Positions 32,342 to 44,200 of a stretch of 64,000 bases of DNA are shown piece after piece. Under the pieces are notes generated by a model that searched no databases, was not told the origin of the DNA, and saw nothing but the letters and a program-made list of their open reading frames with translations. Position numbers and translations under genes: made by a program. The stretch comes from JBCCLJ01 sp039026915. Lineage in GTDB: Bacteria > Acidobacteriota > Thermoanaerobaculia > Multivoradales > Multivoraceae. The DNA lies in the NCBI GenBank assembly GCA_039026915.1, contig JBCCLJ010000005.1, forward strand, positions 10,766 through 74,765, given 5' to 3'. Position 1 is the stretch's first letter, and each line of letters opens with the position of its first letter.

Positions 32342-35300
32342 GTGCGACCGCTCATGACTTCCCGTTCATCCTGGTTCTCGCTCTTGCTGATCACGGTTAC
32401 GCTCGGCGCGGTGACGGCTTCGACGTCGCTCGCTCAGGACGAGACCCCTTGGCCCGAACGCCCGGCCGAAGATCTCGCCGGCCTTTCGCTGCGCCACCTC
32501 GGGCCGGCGCTGATGTCGGGGCGCATCGCCGACATCGCCATCCACCCCGAGCACCGCAGCACCTGGTACATCGCGGTCGGCTCGGGGGGCGTCTGGAAGA
32601 CGACGAACGCTGGAACGACGATCGAGCCGATCTTCGACGGCGCCACGAGCCCCAGCGGCGGCTCGTACTCCGTCGGCGACGTGACGCTCGACCCGAACGC
32701 TCCGGACGTCGTCTGGGTGGGCACGGGCGAGAACGTCAGCGGTCGGCACGTCGGTTACGGCGACGGCGTTTATCGCTCGATGAACGGCGGCGCGAGCTGG
32801 GAGCACATGGGCCTCACGGATTCGGAGCACGTGTCGCGCATCGTCGTCGATCCGCGCGACTCGAACGTCGTCTTCGTCGCGGCCGAAGGTCCGCTGTGGA
32901 GCGACGGCGGCGACCGCGGCGTCTTCAAGTCCGACGATCGCGGCGCGACGTGGCGCAACGTGCTCGAGATCTCGAACAAGACCGGCGTCGCCGATCTGCA
33001 GATGGATCCGAAGAACCCGGACGTGATGTACGCCGCCGCGTACCAGCGCCGTCGCACGGTGTGGTCGCTACTCGCCGGCGGGCCGGAATCCGGCATCTAC
33101 AAGAGCACCGACGGCGGTGAGACGTGGCGCGAAGTGACCGTCGGGCTGCCGTCGGGGGACATGGGCAAGATCGGTCTCGCGATCTCGCCGTTCGATTCGA
33201 AGGTCGTCTACGCGACGATCGAGGCGAAGCCGGAGAGCGCCGGTTTCTATCGCTCGGTCGACGCCGGCGAGAGCTGGGAGCACCGCAACAGCTACCACTC
33301 GGGCGGCACTGGACCTCACTACTACCAGGAGATCTACGCCTCGCCGCACAGCGACGGCCGGGTCTACCAGATGGACGTCTTCATTCACGTCACTGAGGAC
33401 GGCGGTGGCTCCTTCCGCCGCGTCGACGGCGGGGAAGACAAGCACAGCGACAACCACGCTCTCGCCTTCTGGCCGGACGATCCGAGCTACCTACTCGCCG
33501 GGACGGACGCCGGCGTCTACGAGAGCTTTGATGCGGGCGTGACCTGGAAGTACGTCACCAACCTGCCGGTGACGCAGATCTACAAGGGCGCGGTCGACAA
33601 CGACTTTCCGGCCTACAACATCATCGGCGGCACGCAGGACAACGGCACGATCTACGGCCCGGTGCGCACCTTCAATCAGCACGGCGTGCGCGACCAGGAC
33701 TGGACCGTGCCGTACGGCGCCGACGGCTACGACACGGCAATCGACCCGGAGAACCCGGACATCGTCTACGTCTCCTGGCAGATGGGGCATCCGCTGCGCT
33801 TCGATCGCGCGACGGGCGAGCTCACGGAGATCCAGCCGCAGCCCGAGCCCGGCGATCCGGTCGATCGCTTCAACTGGGACGCGCCGCTGCTCATCTCGCC
33901 GCACGATCCGGCGCGCCTCTACTACGGATCGCAGCGGGTTTTTCGCAGCAACGATCGCGGCGACTCCTGGAGCCCGGTCTCCGGCGACCTGACGCGCGGC
34001 ACCACGCGCTACGAGATGAGGACCGACGGCAAGGTGCGCAGCGTCGACGCGCTCTGGGGCAACTCCGCCATGTCCTGGTATGCGACGCTCACGTCGATCA
34101 CCGAGTCGCCGCTCGTCGAGGGTCTGCTCTACACCGGTTCGGACGACGGCTCGATTCACATCAGCGAGGACGGCGGTGCCAACTGGCGCCGCGCCGAGCT
34201 GCCGCGCAGCGTGCCCGAGCGCGCCTTCGTCAATCAGGTTCGTGCTTCGCTGCACGACGCTGACACGGTCTTCGCGGTGCTCGACAACCACAAGGAGGGG
34301 GACTATCAGCCCTACCTGCTGGTGAGTCGCGATCGCGGTCGTCGCTGGCAGTCGCTGAAGGGCGACCTGCCCGATCGCCAGATCCTCTGGGCGATCGCGC
34401 AGGACCACGTCTCTGCGAACCTCCTCTTCGTCGGTGCCGAGCGAGGCGTCTACGTTTCGCTCGATGCGGGCGAGCACTGGCGCCTCGTGGCGGGCTCGCC
34501 GAAGATCCCGTTCCGCGATCTCGACATCCAGCGTCGCGAGAACGATCTCGTCGCTTCGTCGTTCGCGCGCGGCTTCTACGTGCTCGACGACTACACCCCG
34601 CTGCGCGCACTCGCCGAGGGAGAGGCCTCGGGCACGACGCTGTTCGCTCCGCGCCGTGCGCTCTGGTTTCACCCGACGCTGCTGCTGCAGAACCGCGGCA
34701 AGGGCGCCAAGGGCACCGACTACTGGGCCGCAGAGAACCCGCCCTACGGCGCGATCTTCACCTACTACCTCGAAGACTCGGTCGTCTCTCGAGGCGATGC
34801 GCGCCGCGCGGCAGAAGGGGAGCTCGACGACGGCGCTGACGTGCCGCTGCCGAGCCTCGACGAGTTGCGCGCCGAGAACGACGAGGCGGCGACACGCGTT
34901 CTCCTGATCGTGCGCGACGACGAGGGCCGTGAGGTGCGCCGCGTCGAAGGACCGACATCGGAGGGTATCCACCGCGTCGCTTGGGATCTCCGCTACCCGA
35001 GCTTCGAGCCGGTCGCGCTCGAGCTGCCGACGGATCTGCCGCCTTGGTTCGACCCGCCGGTCGGGCCGATGGCTCCTCCGGGCCGCTACACCGTCGAACT
35101 GGTGCGCGTCGGTCCCGGGGGCCTCGAAACGCTGGCTGCGGCAGTGCCGTTCGACGTCGAAGCGATCTTCGAGCCGGCGCTCGGCGAGCAGGACGCAGAG
35201 GACGTGCTGACGCTGCAGCAGGAGACCGGAAGGCTCTACCAGCGTGCTCTCGGCGTCGCTCAGGAGACCGGACGCGCGCTCGACCGCCTGGCACACCTCG

Positions 35301-35662
35301 AGCACGCCGTCGTGCAGGGGCCCGCCGTCGAGCTGTCGCTGCTCGAGCAGGTCGAGTCGCTGCGCACGGCAGCACGGGCGCTGCAGCGCGAGCTCTGGGG
35401 TGACGACGTGCTGTCTTTTCTCCAGGAGCCGAGCTCGCCGTCCCTCCTCGGTCGGCTGCAGACGGTGATCGGAGGCCACTGGAGCTCGCGGCACGGCCCG
35501 ACGCAGACGCATCGTCGCAACGTGGAGGTCGTGCGCGAGGCACTGCCCGACGTGCTCGAACGCGCGGAAGCGCTGCTCTACGAGCGGCTACCGGCCCTCG
35601 AAGCTTCGGTCGACGCCGCGGGCGGACGAAGGACTCCGGGCCGTCGACCCGAAGAGCAGTAG
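32342..35662 (+). CDS. sortilin/VPS10-like beta-propeller protein, secreted
   Basis: 1106 residues. I chose the GTG at 32342 because GGAGGG lies 8 bases upstream; the ATG four codons later is too far from it. The signal peptide ends near residue 33 (SLAQ). Two propellers of BNR/Asp-box blades follow, with SADGGxxW-type boxes such as SMNGGASWEH, SDDRGATWRN, STDGGETWRE, SVDAGESWEH, SFDAGVTWKY, SNDRGDSWSP and SEDGGANWRR. Family features are LRHLGPALMSGRIADIAIHP and AVGSGGVWKTTNAG near the start. The C-terminal 250 residues are a beta-sandwich (FSRRVEG/FSYRY-like) and a helical end. Members are exported and unassigned in function; some are annotated as glycosyl hydrolases on propeller similarity only. 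It ends convergent with the DUF3667 gene. Confidence 0.85.
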   Translation: MRPLMTSRSSWFSLLLITVTLGAVTASTSLAQDETPWPERPAEDLAGLSLRHLGPALMSGRIADIAIHPEHRSTWYIAVGSGGVWKTTNAGTTIEPIFDGATSPSGGSYSVGDVTLDPNAPDVVWVGTGENVSGRHVGYGDGVYRSMNGGASWEHMGLTDSEHVSRIVVDPRDSNVVFVAAEGPLWSDGGDRGVFKSDDRGATWRNVLEISNKTGVADLQMDPKNPDVMYAAAYQRRRTVWSLLAGGPESGIYKSTDGGETWREVTVGLPSGDMGKIGLAISPFDSKVVYATIEAKPESAGFYRSVDAGESWEHRNSYHSGGTGPHYYQEIYASPHSDGRVYQMDVFIHVTEDGGGSFRRVDGGEDKHSDNHALAFWPDDPSYLLAGTDAGVYESFDAGVTWKYVTNLPVTQIYKGAVDNDFPAYNIIGGTQDNGTIYGPVRTFNQHGVRDQDWTVPYGADGYDTAIDPENPDIVYVSWQMGHPLRFDRATGELTEIQPQPEPGDPVDRFNWDAPLLISPHDPARLYYGSQRVFRSNDRGDSWSPVSGDLTRGTTRYEMRTDGKVRSVDALWGNSAMSWYATLTSITESPLVEGLLYTGSDDGSIHISEDGGANWRRAELPRSVPERAFVNQVRASLHDADTVFAVLDNHKEGDYQPYLLVSRDRGRRWQSLKGDLPDRQILWAIAQDHVSANLLFVGAERGVYVSLDAGEHWRLVAGSPKIPFRDLDIQRRENDLVASSFARGFYVLDDYTPLRALAEGEASGTTLFAPRRALWFHPTLLLQNRGKGAKGTDYWAAENPPYGAIFTYYLEDSVVSRGDARRAAEGELDDGADVPLPSLDELRAENDEAATRVLLIVRDDEGREVRRVEGPTSEGIHRVAWDLRYPSFEPVALELPTDLPPWFDPPVGPMAPPGRYTVELVRVGPGGLETLAAAVPFDVEAIFEPALGEQDAEDVLTLQQETGRLYQRALGVAQETGRALDRLAHLEHAVVQGPAVELSLLEQVESLRTAARALQRELWGDDVLSFLQEPSSPSLLGRLQTVIGGHWSSRHGPTQTHRRNVEVVREALPDVLERAEALLYERLPALEASVDAAGGRRTPGRRPEEQ

Positions 35663-35691
35663 GTGGGCGCTCGAGGCTTCGGGCCTTGGGC

Positions 35692-36483
35692 TCAGACGGT
35701 CAGGAGGACGGCCAGGAGCGTCGAGATCGTGATGATCTGGACGAGGACCAGATACGAGCCGCAGAGTAAGACGAAGCGCAGGAGCGTTCCCAGCCACTTG
35801 GCCGGGTAGAGAGCCCGATAGGCGAAGAAGATGTACCCAGCGAGAATCAGGATCACCAGAAGGCTGGCGACCGCCATCAGCATCTGAGGCAGGTAGAGCA
35901 TGCCGAGCGAGAAGGTCGAAAAGGCGACCTGAGCGCTGGCGACGTGCAGCCCGAAGACGGCGTGCTTCTGCAGGAGCTCCCTGCGGTGCAGCAGCTTGAG
36001 CGCGAGGGCGAGGCCAATTGGCGTGAAGAGGTTGAACACCGGAAAGAGGAGGTTGATACGCGCGTCGTAGATGCGCCGAACCTCTGGATCGACGAGGTCG
36101 ATGCCAAAACGTCCCTTGAGGGAAGTCAAAACCGTGGGATCGATCGACGCGCTGAGCGAGCTGAGATCGAGCACGCCGATCCCGCTCATCGCCGCGAGTG
36201 CGACCGCACTGACGATCAGGTACAGGCGAAACGGGTGCGTGTAGGGCTGGCGATGACCCTCGAGGTAGAGCTCGGTCAGTCGGCCCGGCTTCGTCAGCAG
36301 GAGCCTCAACGTGCGCGCGAGGCGAAAGTCGAGGCCGAGGGCGTGATCGAGGCCGACGCGAAGCCACTCGCCCATCGTCGACAGTCCCAGCGTCGAGTCC
36401 TGTCCGCAGGCGTCGCAGTAGCGTCCCGAGAGCTCGTGGCCGCAGTTCTCGCAGGTCGCTCTCGTTTCGAGGGCTTCGCTCAT
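35692..36483 (-). CDS. DUF3667 membrane protein with zinc ribbon
   Basis: 263 residues from the ATG at 36483; a longer reading to 36591 is unlikely because it adds only Arg-rich sequence without a signal. The N-terminus carries a zinc-ribbon of the CENCGHELSGRYCDACGQ form (residues 11-28, two CxxC pairs), followed by a GRLTELYLEGHRQPYTHPFRLYL-type entry into the first helix near 85. Four to five membrane helices follow to the C-terminus. This matches the DUF3667 family, integral membrane proteins of unknown function common in Bacteroidota and Acidobacteriota. The gene is convergent with the sortilin-like gene and divergent from the two-repeat secreted protein. Confidence 0.82.
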   Translation of the reverse strand: MSEALETRATCENCGHELSGRYCDACGQDSTLGLSTMGEWLRVGLDHALGLDFRLARTLRLLLTKPGRLTELYLEGHRQPYTHPFRLYLIVSAVALAAMSGIGVLDLSSLSASIDPTVLTSLKGRFGIDLVDPEVRRIYDARINLLFPVFNLFTPIGLALALKLLHRRELLQKHAVFGLHVASAQVAFSTFSLGMLYLPQMLMAVASLLVILILAGYIFFAYRALYPAKWLGTLLRFVLLCGSYLVLVQIITISTLLAVLLTV

Positions 36484-36596
36484 GACGTCGGGCCGGGTGT
36501 TCGGGAGGCGGTTCGTGAGTCTTCTGTGAACTATCTCGCGGATGCTCTTTTCCAGCACCCATCTCCAGCGAGCTCGTTCACCAGAGGGCATTCGAA

Positions 36597-37889
36597 GTGA
36601 GAATCATGCCAGCGATGCACACACGCTATCTCAGCCTCCTCCTCGCCAGCTGCTGCCTCGCAGGGCTGGCAGCGGATCCGATCGCAGCTCAGTCCGTTGC
36701 GACGTGCGAAGCCTCCGACCAGACCCACTGTCTGATGGAGCGTTTCGAAGTGACCGTCGAGTGGCGCGACTTTCGCGGGAACACCGGCTCTGCTCGCACC
36801 GTACCGGGAGCATCGGACGACTCCGGACTCTTTTACTTCTTTGCTCCGGAAAATTTCGAGATGCTGGTGAAGGTTTTGGACGGCTGCTTCCTGACGAACC
36901 GCGTCTGGGTCTTCGCCGCCGCGACGACCGACGTCGAGTACACGCTGCGCGTGCGCGACGTCGGCACGGGCGAGACGGCCTCCTACTTCAATCCGCTGGG
37001 CCGCGCCGCGCCGGCGATCACAGACATCGAGGCGTTGGACTCCTGCTCGCTCCTGCCTTCGGCCCGGCTCGCCTCAGCTCTGCGCACGCCTGTGCCCGGG
37101 AACGTCGTCGTCACCGAGCCTCTGCAGGTCCTCGAGCGCTCGGGCCGGGAGATCCCGAAGGCTTGCAGCGAGACGCCTGACGCTCTGTGTCTGACCCGTG
37201 GCCGCTTTCGGGTCGAGGTCGAATGGACCGACTTTCAGGGAGGCTCCGGAGTCGGCAGCGTGGTGCCTCTCGATTCGAGCGACTCCGGCCTCTTCTGGTT
37301 CTTCGACGCCGACAACTGGGAGATGCTGGTCAAGGTCATCGACGGCTGTGCGCTGAATCAGAGGTTCTGGGTCTTCGCCGCCGCGACGACTAACGTCGAG
37401 TACCTGCTGCGTGTGACCGACACCGACACCAACACCGTGCGTGAGTACCGCAATCCGCTCGGGCGTGCCGCGCCAGCAACGACCGACACCGATGCGTTTG
37501 CGACGTGCCCCGCCGGCGGGGGGGGTGCTTCTTCAGCGCCCGTGATCACGGGCGGTCGGCTCTTTCAGCGGAACTCTTCGACAGAGTTCGAGATCGACTT
37601 CACCGACGCGGACGGCGACATGAGCGAGCGGGCCGGCTACGAGGTCAGAGCAAGCGCTCCGGGCCTCTCCTGCAGTTTCAGCACGCTCGGTGACGACACT
37701 CCCGACGATCGCCTCGATCGCCTCGATCGCGGCACGATCGAGGTCGAGCTGGAGGGCGGCGGTTTGATCATTCCCGGGGCGCGGGTGACCTTCCAAGTCG
37801 AAGATGCGGCGGGGAACCTGAGCAACGTCTTCGTCTTCACGAATCTCCTTCGCCCGTTCGAGTGCCCGGGCTCGCTCTCCGACTTCTAG
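36597..37889 (+). CDS. secreted protein with two tandem WRDFxGNTG-type domains
   Basis: 430 residues from a GTG with AGAGGG 9 bases upstream (ATGs at 36606 and 36615 are alternatives). The signal peptide ends near residue 31 (IAAQ). Two copies of an about 110-residue domain follow: FEVTVEWRDFRGNTG near 50-64 and FRVEVEWTDFQGGSG near 203-217, each continuing with VP..SDSGLFYFF or SDSGLFWFF, then MLVKVLDGC, WVFAAATT(D/N)VEY and ending in a FNPLGRAAPA or RNPLGRAAPA motif. Two to three Cys per copy could pair. The C-terminal 120 residues form a separate beta domain. I recognise the repeat from secreted proteins of Acidobacteriota; its function is unknown. Confidence 0.8.
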   Translation: MRIMPAMHTRYLSLLLASCCLAGLAADPIAAQSVATCEASDQTHCLMERFEVTVEWRDFRGNTGSARTVPGASDDSGLFYFFAPENFEMLVKVLDGCFLTNRVWVFAAATTDVEYTLRVRDVGTGETASYFNPLGRAAPAITDIEALDSCSLLPSARLASALRTPVPGNVVVTEPLQVLERSGREIPKACSETPDALCLTRGRFRVEVEWTDFQGGSGVGSVVPLDSSDSGLFWFFDADNWEMLVKVIDGCALNQRFWVFAAATTNVEYLLRVTDTDTNTVREYRNPLGRAAPATTDTDAFATCPAGGGGASSAPVITGGRLFQRNSSTEFEIDFTDADGDMSERAGYEVRASAPGLSCSFSTLGDDTPDDRLDRLDRGTIEVELEGGGLIIPGARVTFQVEDAAGNLSNVFVFTNLLRPFECPGSLSDF

Positions 37890-38221
37890 AGCGTCTTCCG
37901 GACTTCGTGCCCTTCGAGGTTCGCGCAGAGTCCGCGGGCCCGAGAACCGTAGTCTGAAGGGATTCGAGCTGTAGGACGATCGGCAGACGCTGCGCAGAGT
38001 TTCCGAGGGCAGACCAGGATTCGCGCCGCTTCTTCGAGGGCCGCGGCGCGCAGAGGATCTACACGCGGCGACCGCACCGTGCGGCCGCGCTGCGTCAGGG
38101 ATTCTTGACGCGGCTTTGAATTCCTTCTGGCGCAGTTGGCACTGCGGCTCCCTACACTCCGCACCGTCGCGACCGTCAGGTTTCGACGATCCCTTGAACT
38201 GTCTTTCGGAAGCCCTCGCCG
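37890..38221 (+). other. 332-bp intergenic region before the giant repeat protein gene
   Basis: No gene is supported here. The region is GC-rich with some short hairpins, including GGGCCGCGGCGCG around 38037. A TTGACG at 38105 and a TACACT near 38155 look like promoter hexamers but are not at a standard spacing from each other, so I do not call a promoter. GGAAG about 16 bases before the ATG at 38222 is the only ribosome-binding candidate. Confidence 0.35.
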
Positions 38222-41200
38222 ATGTTCCTTGCCCGCCCCTTGCTTTTGCTGTGCCTTCTCGGTCTCCTGCTGGCGCCTTCAGCAGCGCAGTCTCAACCCG
38301 AGGCCGATGTCCTCGTCACCAACGCCCCGCAGGCCCTCCTGGGCGAGTCGATCGAGCTGCAGCTCGATTTTTCGAACGTAGCGGCGGACAGTCAGGATGT
38401 CGGCTACGGACCCTTCGTCGACGTCGTTCTGCCGATCAACGGAGCGGACGGCAATGCGGGCAGCGAGACGGCGGACGGACTGACCTTCGTGAGCGCCGAC
38501 TACCTCGGCGCCGCCATCTCCGCTACACAGCTCACCTTTCCGGACGATGGTCGGGACACCGGTTGCGTCGAGCATCCCTTTGCCGAGTCCGACACGGCCA
38601 CTCCGCTGATCGTCTGCGGCACGCCGGGCGACGTGCTCCTGGTTCTGCCGCTTCCTTTCGGCTCTTACGTGCCCACTCAGCCGGCGTCGACGATCGACCT
38701 GAAGCTCGACGTCAGCGCGCTCGCGGATCTCGGGGTGGGACTACCGGTCCATCATCGAGCCGGTTTCCGGTTCGGTGCGGATCCGCTCGACAACGCCTGC
38801 TGCGACCCGAGCCTGGTCAGTGCCGCTTCGAACGATTCGACGACCTGGCCCTCGACTGAGGTGACCCCGGAGCTCCTGGCCGTTCGCAAGGAGTACCTCG
38901 GCCCCGAGAACGAGACTTCGACCGGGCCGAACTTCCCGCGTCAGTACCGCATCGTTCTCGATCTCGCCGACGGCCAGAGCATCTCCGACGTCGACGTCAT
39001 CGAGGACTTGCCGGACAGCCTCGCTTACCTGCGTCTGGTGTCGACCTCGCCCACGGCGACCGTGCTGGCCGAGCCGACCGTGGGAGAGGCGAGCTCCTCG
39101 CCGACCAACCGTCTGCACGTCAATTTCTCCTCCGTCACCGGCACCGCATCGAACAACGACGCCGAGGTGGTTCTCGAGTTCTTCGTGCCGCGAACGGACG
39201 CGACCGGCAGCGCGGTCGTGCCAGCGGCCAGCGGCGACGACACGACAGCAGAGAACCAGGTCACGGCTCTCGGAGACTGGTCGCCCGTGGACGGCAGGGA
39301 CCCGTCGGGCACCGACAACGTCTCGTTCGACGCCAGTGGTCCCGAGCACACGCTGTCGCAGCAGGCCCTCTCGATTCAGAAGGGCGTAGCGATCGCCGCG
39401 AACAGCGGTGCGTCCAGTGCGACACCGGGCGACGTGCTCGAGTACACCCTCGAGATTCAGGTCTCGGACTTCTTCGCGGTGAGCTCCGTCGTCGTCACCG
39501 ACGTGCTCTCCGACGGCCAGTCGTTCGATCAGAGCTTCACACCGACGCTCCGCCTCACCGAGCACGGCTCGACGACGAGCGCGGGTTTCGATGCAGCGAA
39601 CTTCACAGTCAGCGCCGACAAGTCACCCGGAGCCAGTGCACCGAACACCGGCCGGACCACGCTGACCTTCGACCTTTCCAGCGAGCTCGTGACGAGGGGC
39701 GCCGACGCTCTCTTTCTTGGCGGTTGTGTGCCCGTCGGTGGGACCGGCGGCACTCCTCCGGACTGCTCGACTTTCGATCAGGGAGCGACAACGGCGACGG
39801 TCGTCTTCCGAGCGGTCATCGACGAGGACTTCTCCGACGACTTCCCGTCAGGCGACGCTTCCGTCGATCAGGGCGATTCGCTGAGCAACGATGCCGTCGT
39901 CGATTCGGCGCTGCACGACGTGGTCGAGCTGCAGGCCACCGCGGCCACGGAAGCCGACGACACCGCCGCCGGAGTCAAGCTCGTCTTCGGCTCGATCAGC
40001 AAGTCGATCTATGCGATCGACGGCAACACGAGCTTCGCTCAGCCGATCGAGATCAGCCCGGGAGACGAGATCACCTACCGGCTCGAGGTCACGATGCCAT
40101 CGGCGGACTTCGAGAACCTGGTCCTCAGCGACTACCTGCCGCTTCCTGTCTTCTCGGCCCCGGAGGTCACCCAGCTGCTTTCCCAGGCCGACGCCACCGT
40201 GCCCGCCGCCGGCACGATCAAGTTCGGCGCCACGGATACGCTCCTCGCTCTCGCCGGCGCCCCGAGCTGGAGCGTTCAGGCGGCCTCGAACCGCCTGGTT
40301 CTCGACTACGGCGACTTCGATGCGGTGGGCAGCGGTCCGGTCAAGATCGACGTGCTCTTCACGGTCACCGTCAGCGACGATCCGTTTGCCGACGACCTGC
40401 TGCTGACGAACCAGATGCACCTGGAGCAGGCGAGCACCAACGGCGGCGTGCACGTCGCCGACGCGATCGTCCAGTTTCGTCTGCGTCAGCCCCTGCTGCG
40501 CTTCACCAAGGGCGCGATCTCTTCCGACCAGCCGGACGCCACATTCACCCCGTCGGTCGTCGGGCCGAGCCTCGTCGGGACCGTCTCCTCGGACGACCTC
40601 GCCGCGACCCCTGTCGGCTCGGACGTCGCCGACGTCGATGCCGGCGACCTCGTCACCTTTGCGCTGGTCGTCGAGAACGTGGGCGGCAGCGGCGCCTTCG
40701 ATCTCGTCGTCAACGACGCTTTGCCTGCCGGGCTCACTGTTCCTGCGGGCGGTATCGACCTGACCGTCCGTCGGGGCGACGGCTTGATCTTGCAGACGAG
40801 TGCTCTGGGGCCCTTTGGCGATGATCGTGACCTCTTCGAAAACGGCCTCGAGATCGTCGACCCTTCCGGCGAAGCAGCCTGCCAGGAGTACTCGGCGAGC
40901 GGCGGTTCCAACGTCGTGCTGTTGACCTACGAGCTCGAGGTCGCCGACGCCGCGGCCGTGCCGGAAGCCGTCTTCGAAAATGACGCCGGTCTTCTGCAAT
41001 ACGGCGGCGACGACGGCTCGGGAAGCAGCGCCAATCACGTCTTCGGGACGACGGAGTTCCGCGACAGCGTCTCGATTGAGATCGCGACTCCCCAGATCGA
41101 GAAGGACCTGACGCTCACCAGCGAGCCCCACACTCCGGACTCGGACCCCGGTCGGCCTCTTGCGATTGGCGAGGCCGCGACCTACCGCATCGTCGTCACG

Positions 41201-44200
41201 GTTCCCGAGGGTGTCTCTCCCCAGGTGAAGCTCACCGATCAGGTCAGCAGCGGAGTGCGTATCGAGAGCGTCGACCAGGTGACGGCGACCCCAGGACTCT
41301 CGACGTCCGTTGCCGGTGGCTTCGGCGCCGTCCGCACGGGTGCCGTCGTCTCCGGGGATGGACGCGGCGTGACCCTCGATTTCGGTGACCTCACCAATGC
41401 CAATCGAGCCAACGGCACCGCCGATACCATCAGCGTCTACGCGACGGTGCGCGTTCAGAACGATCCCGAGGCCTCCTCCGGCACGGCCGTCACCAACTCG
41501 GCCACGTGGAGCTGGGACGGCGGTCAGGTTGGCGACTCAGCCCAGCAGGCTCTGGTCGTGGAGCCGGCGCTCGAGATGAGCAAGGACGTCAGCCCAGGCA
41601 ACGGCGATGCGGGCGACACCGTGTCCTTCACGCTGACGGTGACACACGCTGGCGCTTCGACGGCGGACGCCTTCGACCTCGTCCTCACAGACGCACTCTC
41701 GGATCCCGATCTCGCGCTGGTCGACGGCACGGTTTCGGCGCCGGGAGGTACGGTCGTCCGCGGCAATGGCGGGGAAGGCGATGTCGAGGTGCGCTACGAC
41801 AGCCTTGCCCTTGCCGGCTCTGCCATCGTCACCTTCGACGCCGTCTTGCTGAACTCCGTCGTCGCAGGTGACATTCTGACCAACGTTGCCGAGCTCTCTT
41901 GGGACAGCCTCCCGGGCGAGGTCGCCGAGCGCAAGTACGGCCCGACGAGTGCCGGTGCTCAGGTGACGATCGGCATTCCGGATCTGTCGAAATCGGTGCT
42001 GTCGACGTCAGAGACCTCGACCGATGCTGCGCAGTACTCGCCGACGGTCGAAGACCTCACTCTCGGGGAAGAGGTCACCTTCCGGATCGTGGCGACGCTC
42101 CCCGAGGGCGTGACGGCGCAGGTGTTGATCGTCGATTCGATGCCGTCCTCCGCCAGCGGCGTTCTCGAAGCGATCTCTGCGCAGGTCATCAGCGTCGGCG
42201 GCTCACTGACGCCCGCGGTGCCCAGCCCCACGCCGTCGTTCTCGGACGTGAACCTCGGCGACGGTCTCGACGATCGAGTGAGCTTCGACTTCGGCCAGGT
42301 GACGAATGCGCCAGACGGCGTCGTCAGCGCTGGCGACCAGATCGTTCTGGAGATCGTGGCTCGGGTCGCCGACGTCGCGGCGAACCGCGGCGGTCGAGCT
42401 CTGACGAATACGGCCCTGATCGACTTCGACGGAGCGCTGCAGCCGACGGCCACGGTCGATGTCGAAGTGGTCGAGCCGCTCCTCGAGGTCGACAAGTCCG
42501 GTGATGAGACGACCGGTGACGCCGGTGACATCGTGCGTTTCGTGGTCGAAGTGCGGCACGACCCGGCGACCTCGGCACGCGCCTTCGACGTGCTCATCGA
42601 GGATGAGCTGCCGCCGGGGCTGAGCTTCTACGGCAATCTGCAGAGCACCGGTACGGCCGAGCCCAGCACGCTCTCAGAAGCGAGCAACACGGTGACCGCC
42701 GTCTGGGACGAGCTGGACGTCGGTGAGGTCGGTCGCTTCGAGTTCGACGCCATCGTCGATCTGGGGGTTTTTCCCGGCGAGAACCTGACCAACGAGGCCA
42801 TGCTGAGCTGGGATTCGCTGCCCGCGGACGACGATCCGCCGGGCGAGCGCACGGGCTCTGACAGTGATGAGCACGTCTTCACGGTGACGCTGCCCGGCGT
42901 CGACAAAACGGTCTTCTCGACCTCCGAGAGCTTCACCGGTACCGCCCAGAGTGGGCCGGAGCCGGATCTCACGATCGGTGAGCAGGTGACCTATCGAGTC
43001 GTTCTGACTCTGCCGGAAGGCACGGTCACCGACACGACGATCGTCGATCAGCTGCCCAAGGGCTCCGCCGTTCTCGCGCTCGAGAGCTCGCGGGTCGTGC
43101 GGGTTGGTACCGCGCTCGGCGGCGCCGGTCTTCCCTCTGTCGGCGCTGCGGGAACGGCGTCGGATACCGATGCAGATGGCGTCGACGACCGCGTCCAGTG
43201 GACTCTGGGCACCGTCGTCAACACCCCGGATGGCTCCGAGAACGCCCAGGACGAGATCGAGGTCGAGGTCGTGGCCCGGGTCATCGACGTCGCCGCCAAT
43301 TCCTACGGTGACGACGATCTGGTGAACCTCGCGACGCTCTCGCACGCCGACGGCAGCGCCATGGACTCAGCTCTGGTCGACGTGGTCGAGCCTCAGCTCC
43401 AGATCACGAAGTCAGCCAGTTCGACTCTGGTCGACGCTGGCGACACGATCCGCTTCGACCTCCAGATCGATCACATCTCGGCGTCGAGCGCCGACGCCTT
43501 CTCGCTCGTCGTCGTCGACGCACTGCCGAGCTCCGGGCTGTCCTGGGCCGGCAACGGCACGGTCGTTTCGGACTGCGACGGCCTGGTCGTCGACTCCACC
43601 AGTCTGCCGACGGTTCGCTTCGACGTCAGCGAGCTGACGAGAGCCGACGAGACCTGCACCATTTCCTACGACCTCGATGTGGAGAACACGGTGCAGCCGG
43701 CGCAGTCCTACGACAACACCGCGTCTCTCGACTACGACTCCCAGCCGACCTACGTCGCCGGCGAGACACGTCGGAGGACGACGAGCGACATGGAGACCGT
43801 GACGATCCTCGCCCCGGGCCTGATGAAGATCACCGACACCACGAGCCTCGACGACACCGGGATGACGCAGTTCGGCGCCTCGCGTCCCGACCTGGCGATC
43901 GGCGAGCAGGTCGACTACGAGCTCACCGTCGTCTTTCCGGAAGGCGTGACCGAGAACGCGGTGGTCACCGACCTGATGCCCGCAGATTCCCAGACCGGCA
44001 TCGTCGAGGTCATCGGCGCTTCGGTCTCGTCGATCGGCGGTCAGCTGGTCGCGACCGGCTCGGGATCGCCGGTGCTCAGTGACACGCGCCTCGACGACGG
44101 TCTCAACGACACGGTCACCTTCGACTTCGGTCGGGTCACCAACACCCCCGACGGTTCCAACACGCCCGCCGATCGGATCGTCCTGACGGTGACCGGTGTG

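Noticed and set aside
33491..35512. 673-codon open frame on the minus strand
   Set aside because: Antisense of the sortilin-like propeller; no family features.
38100..38160. Promoter from TTGACG and TACACT before the giant gene
   Set aside because: The spacing between the two is far from 15-19 bases.
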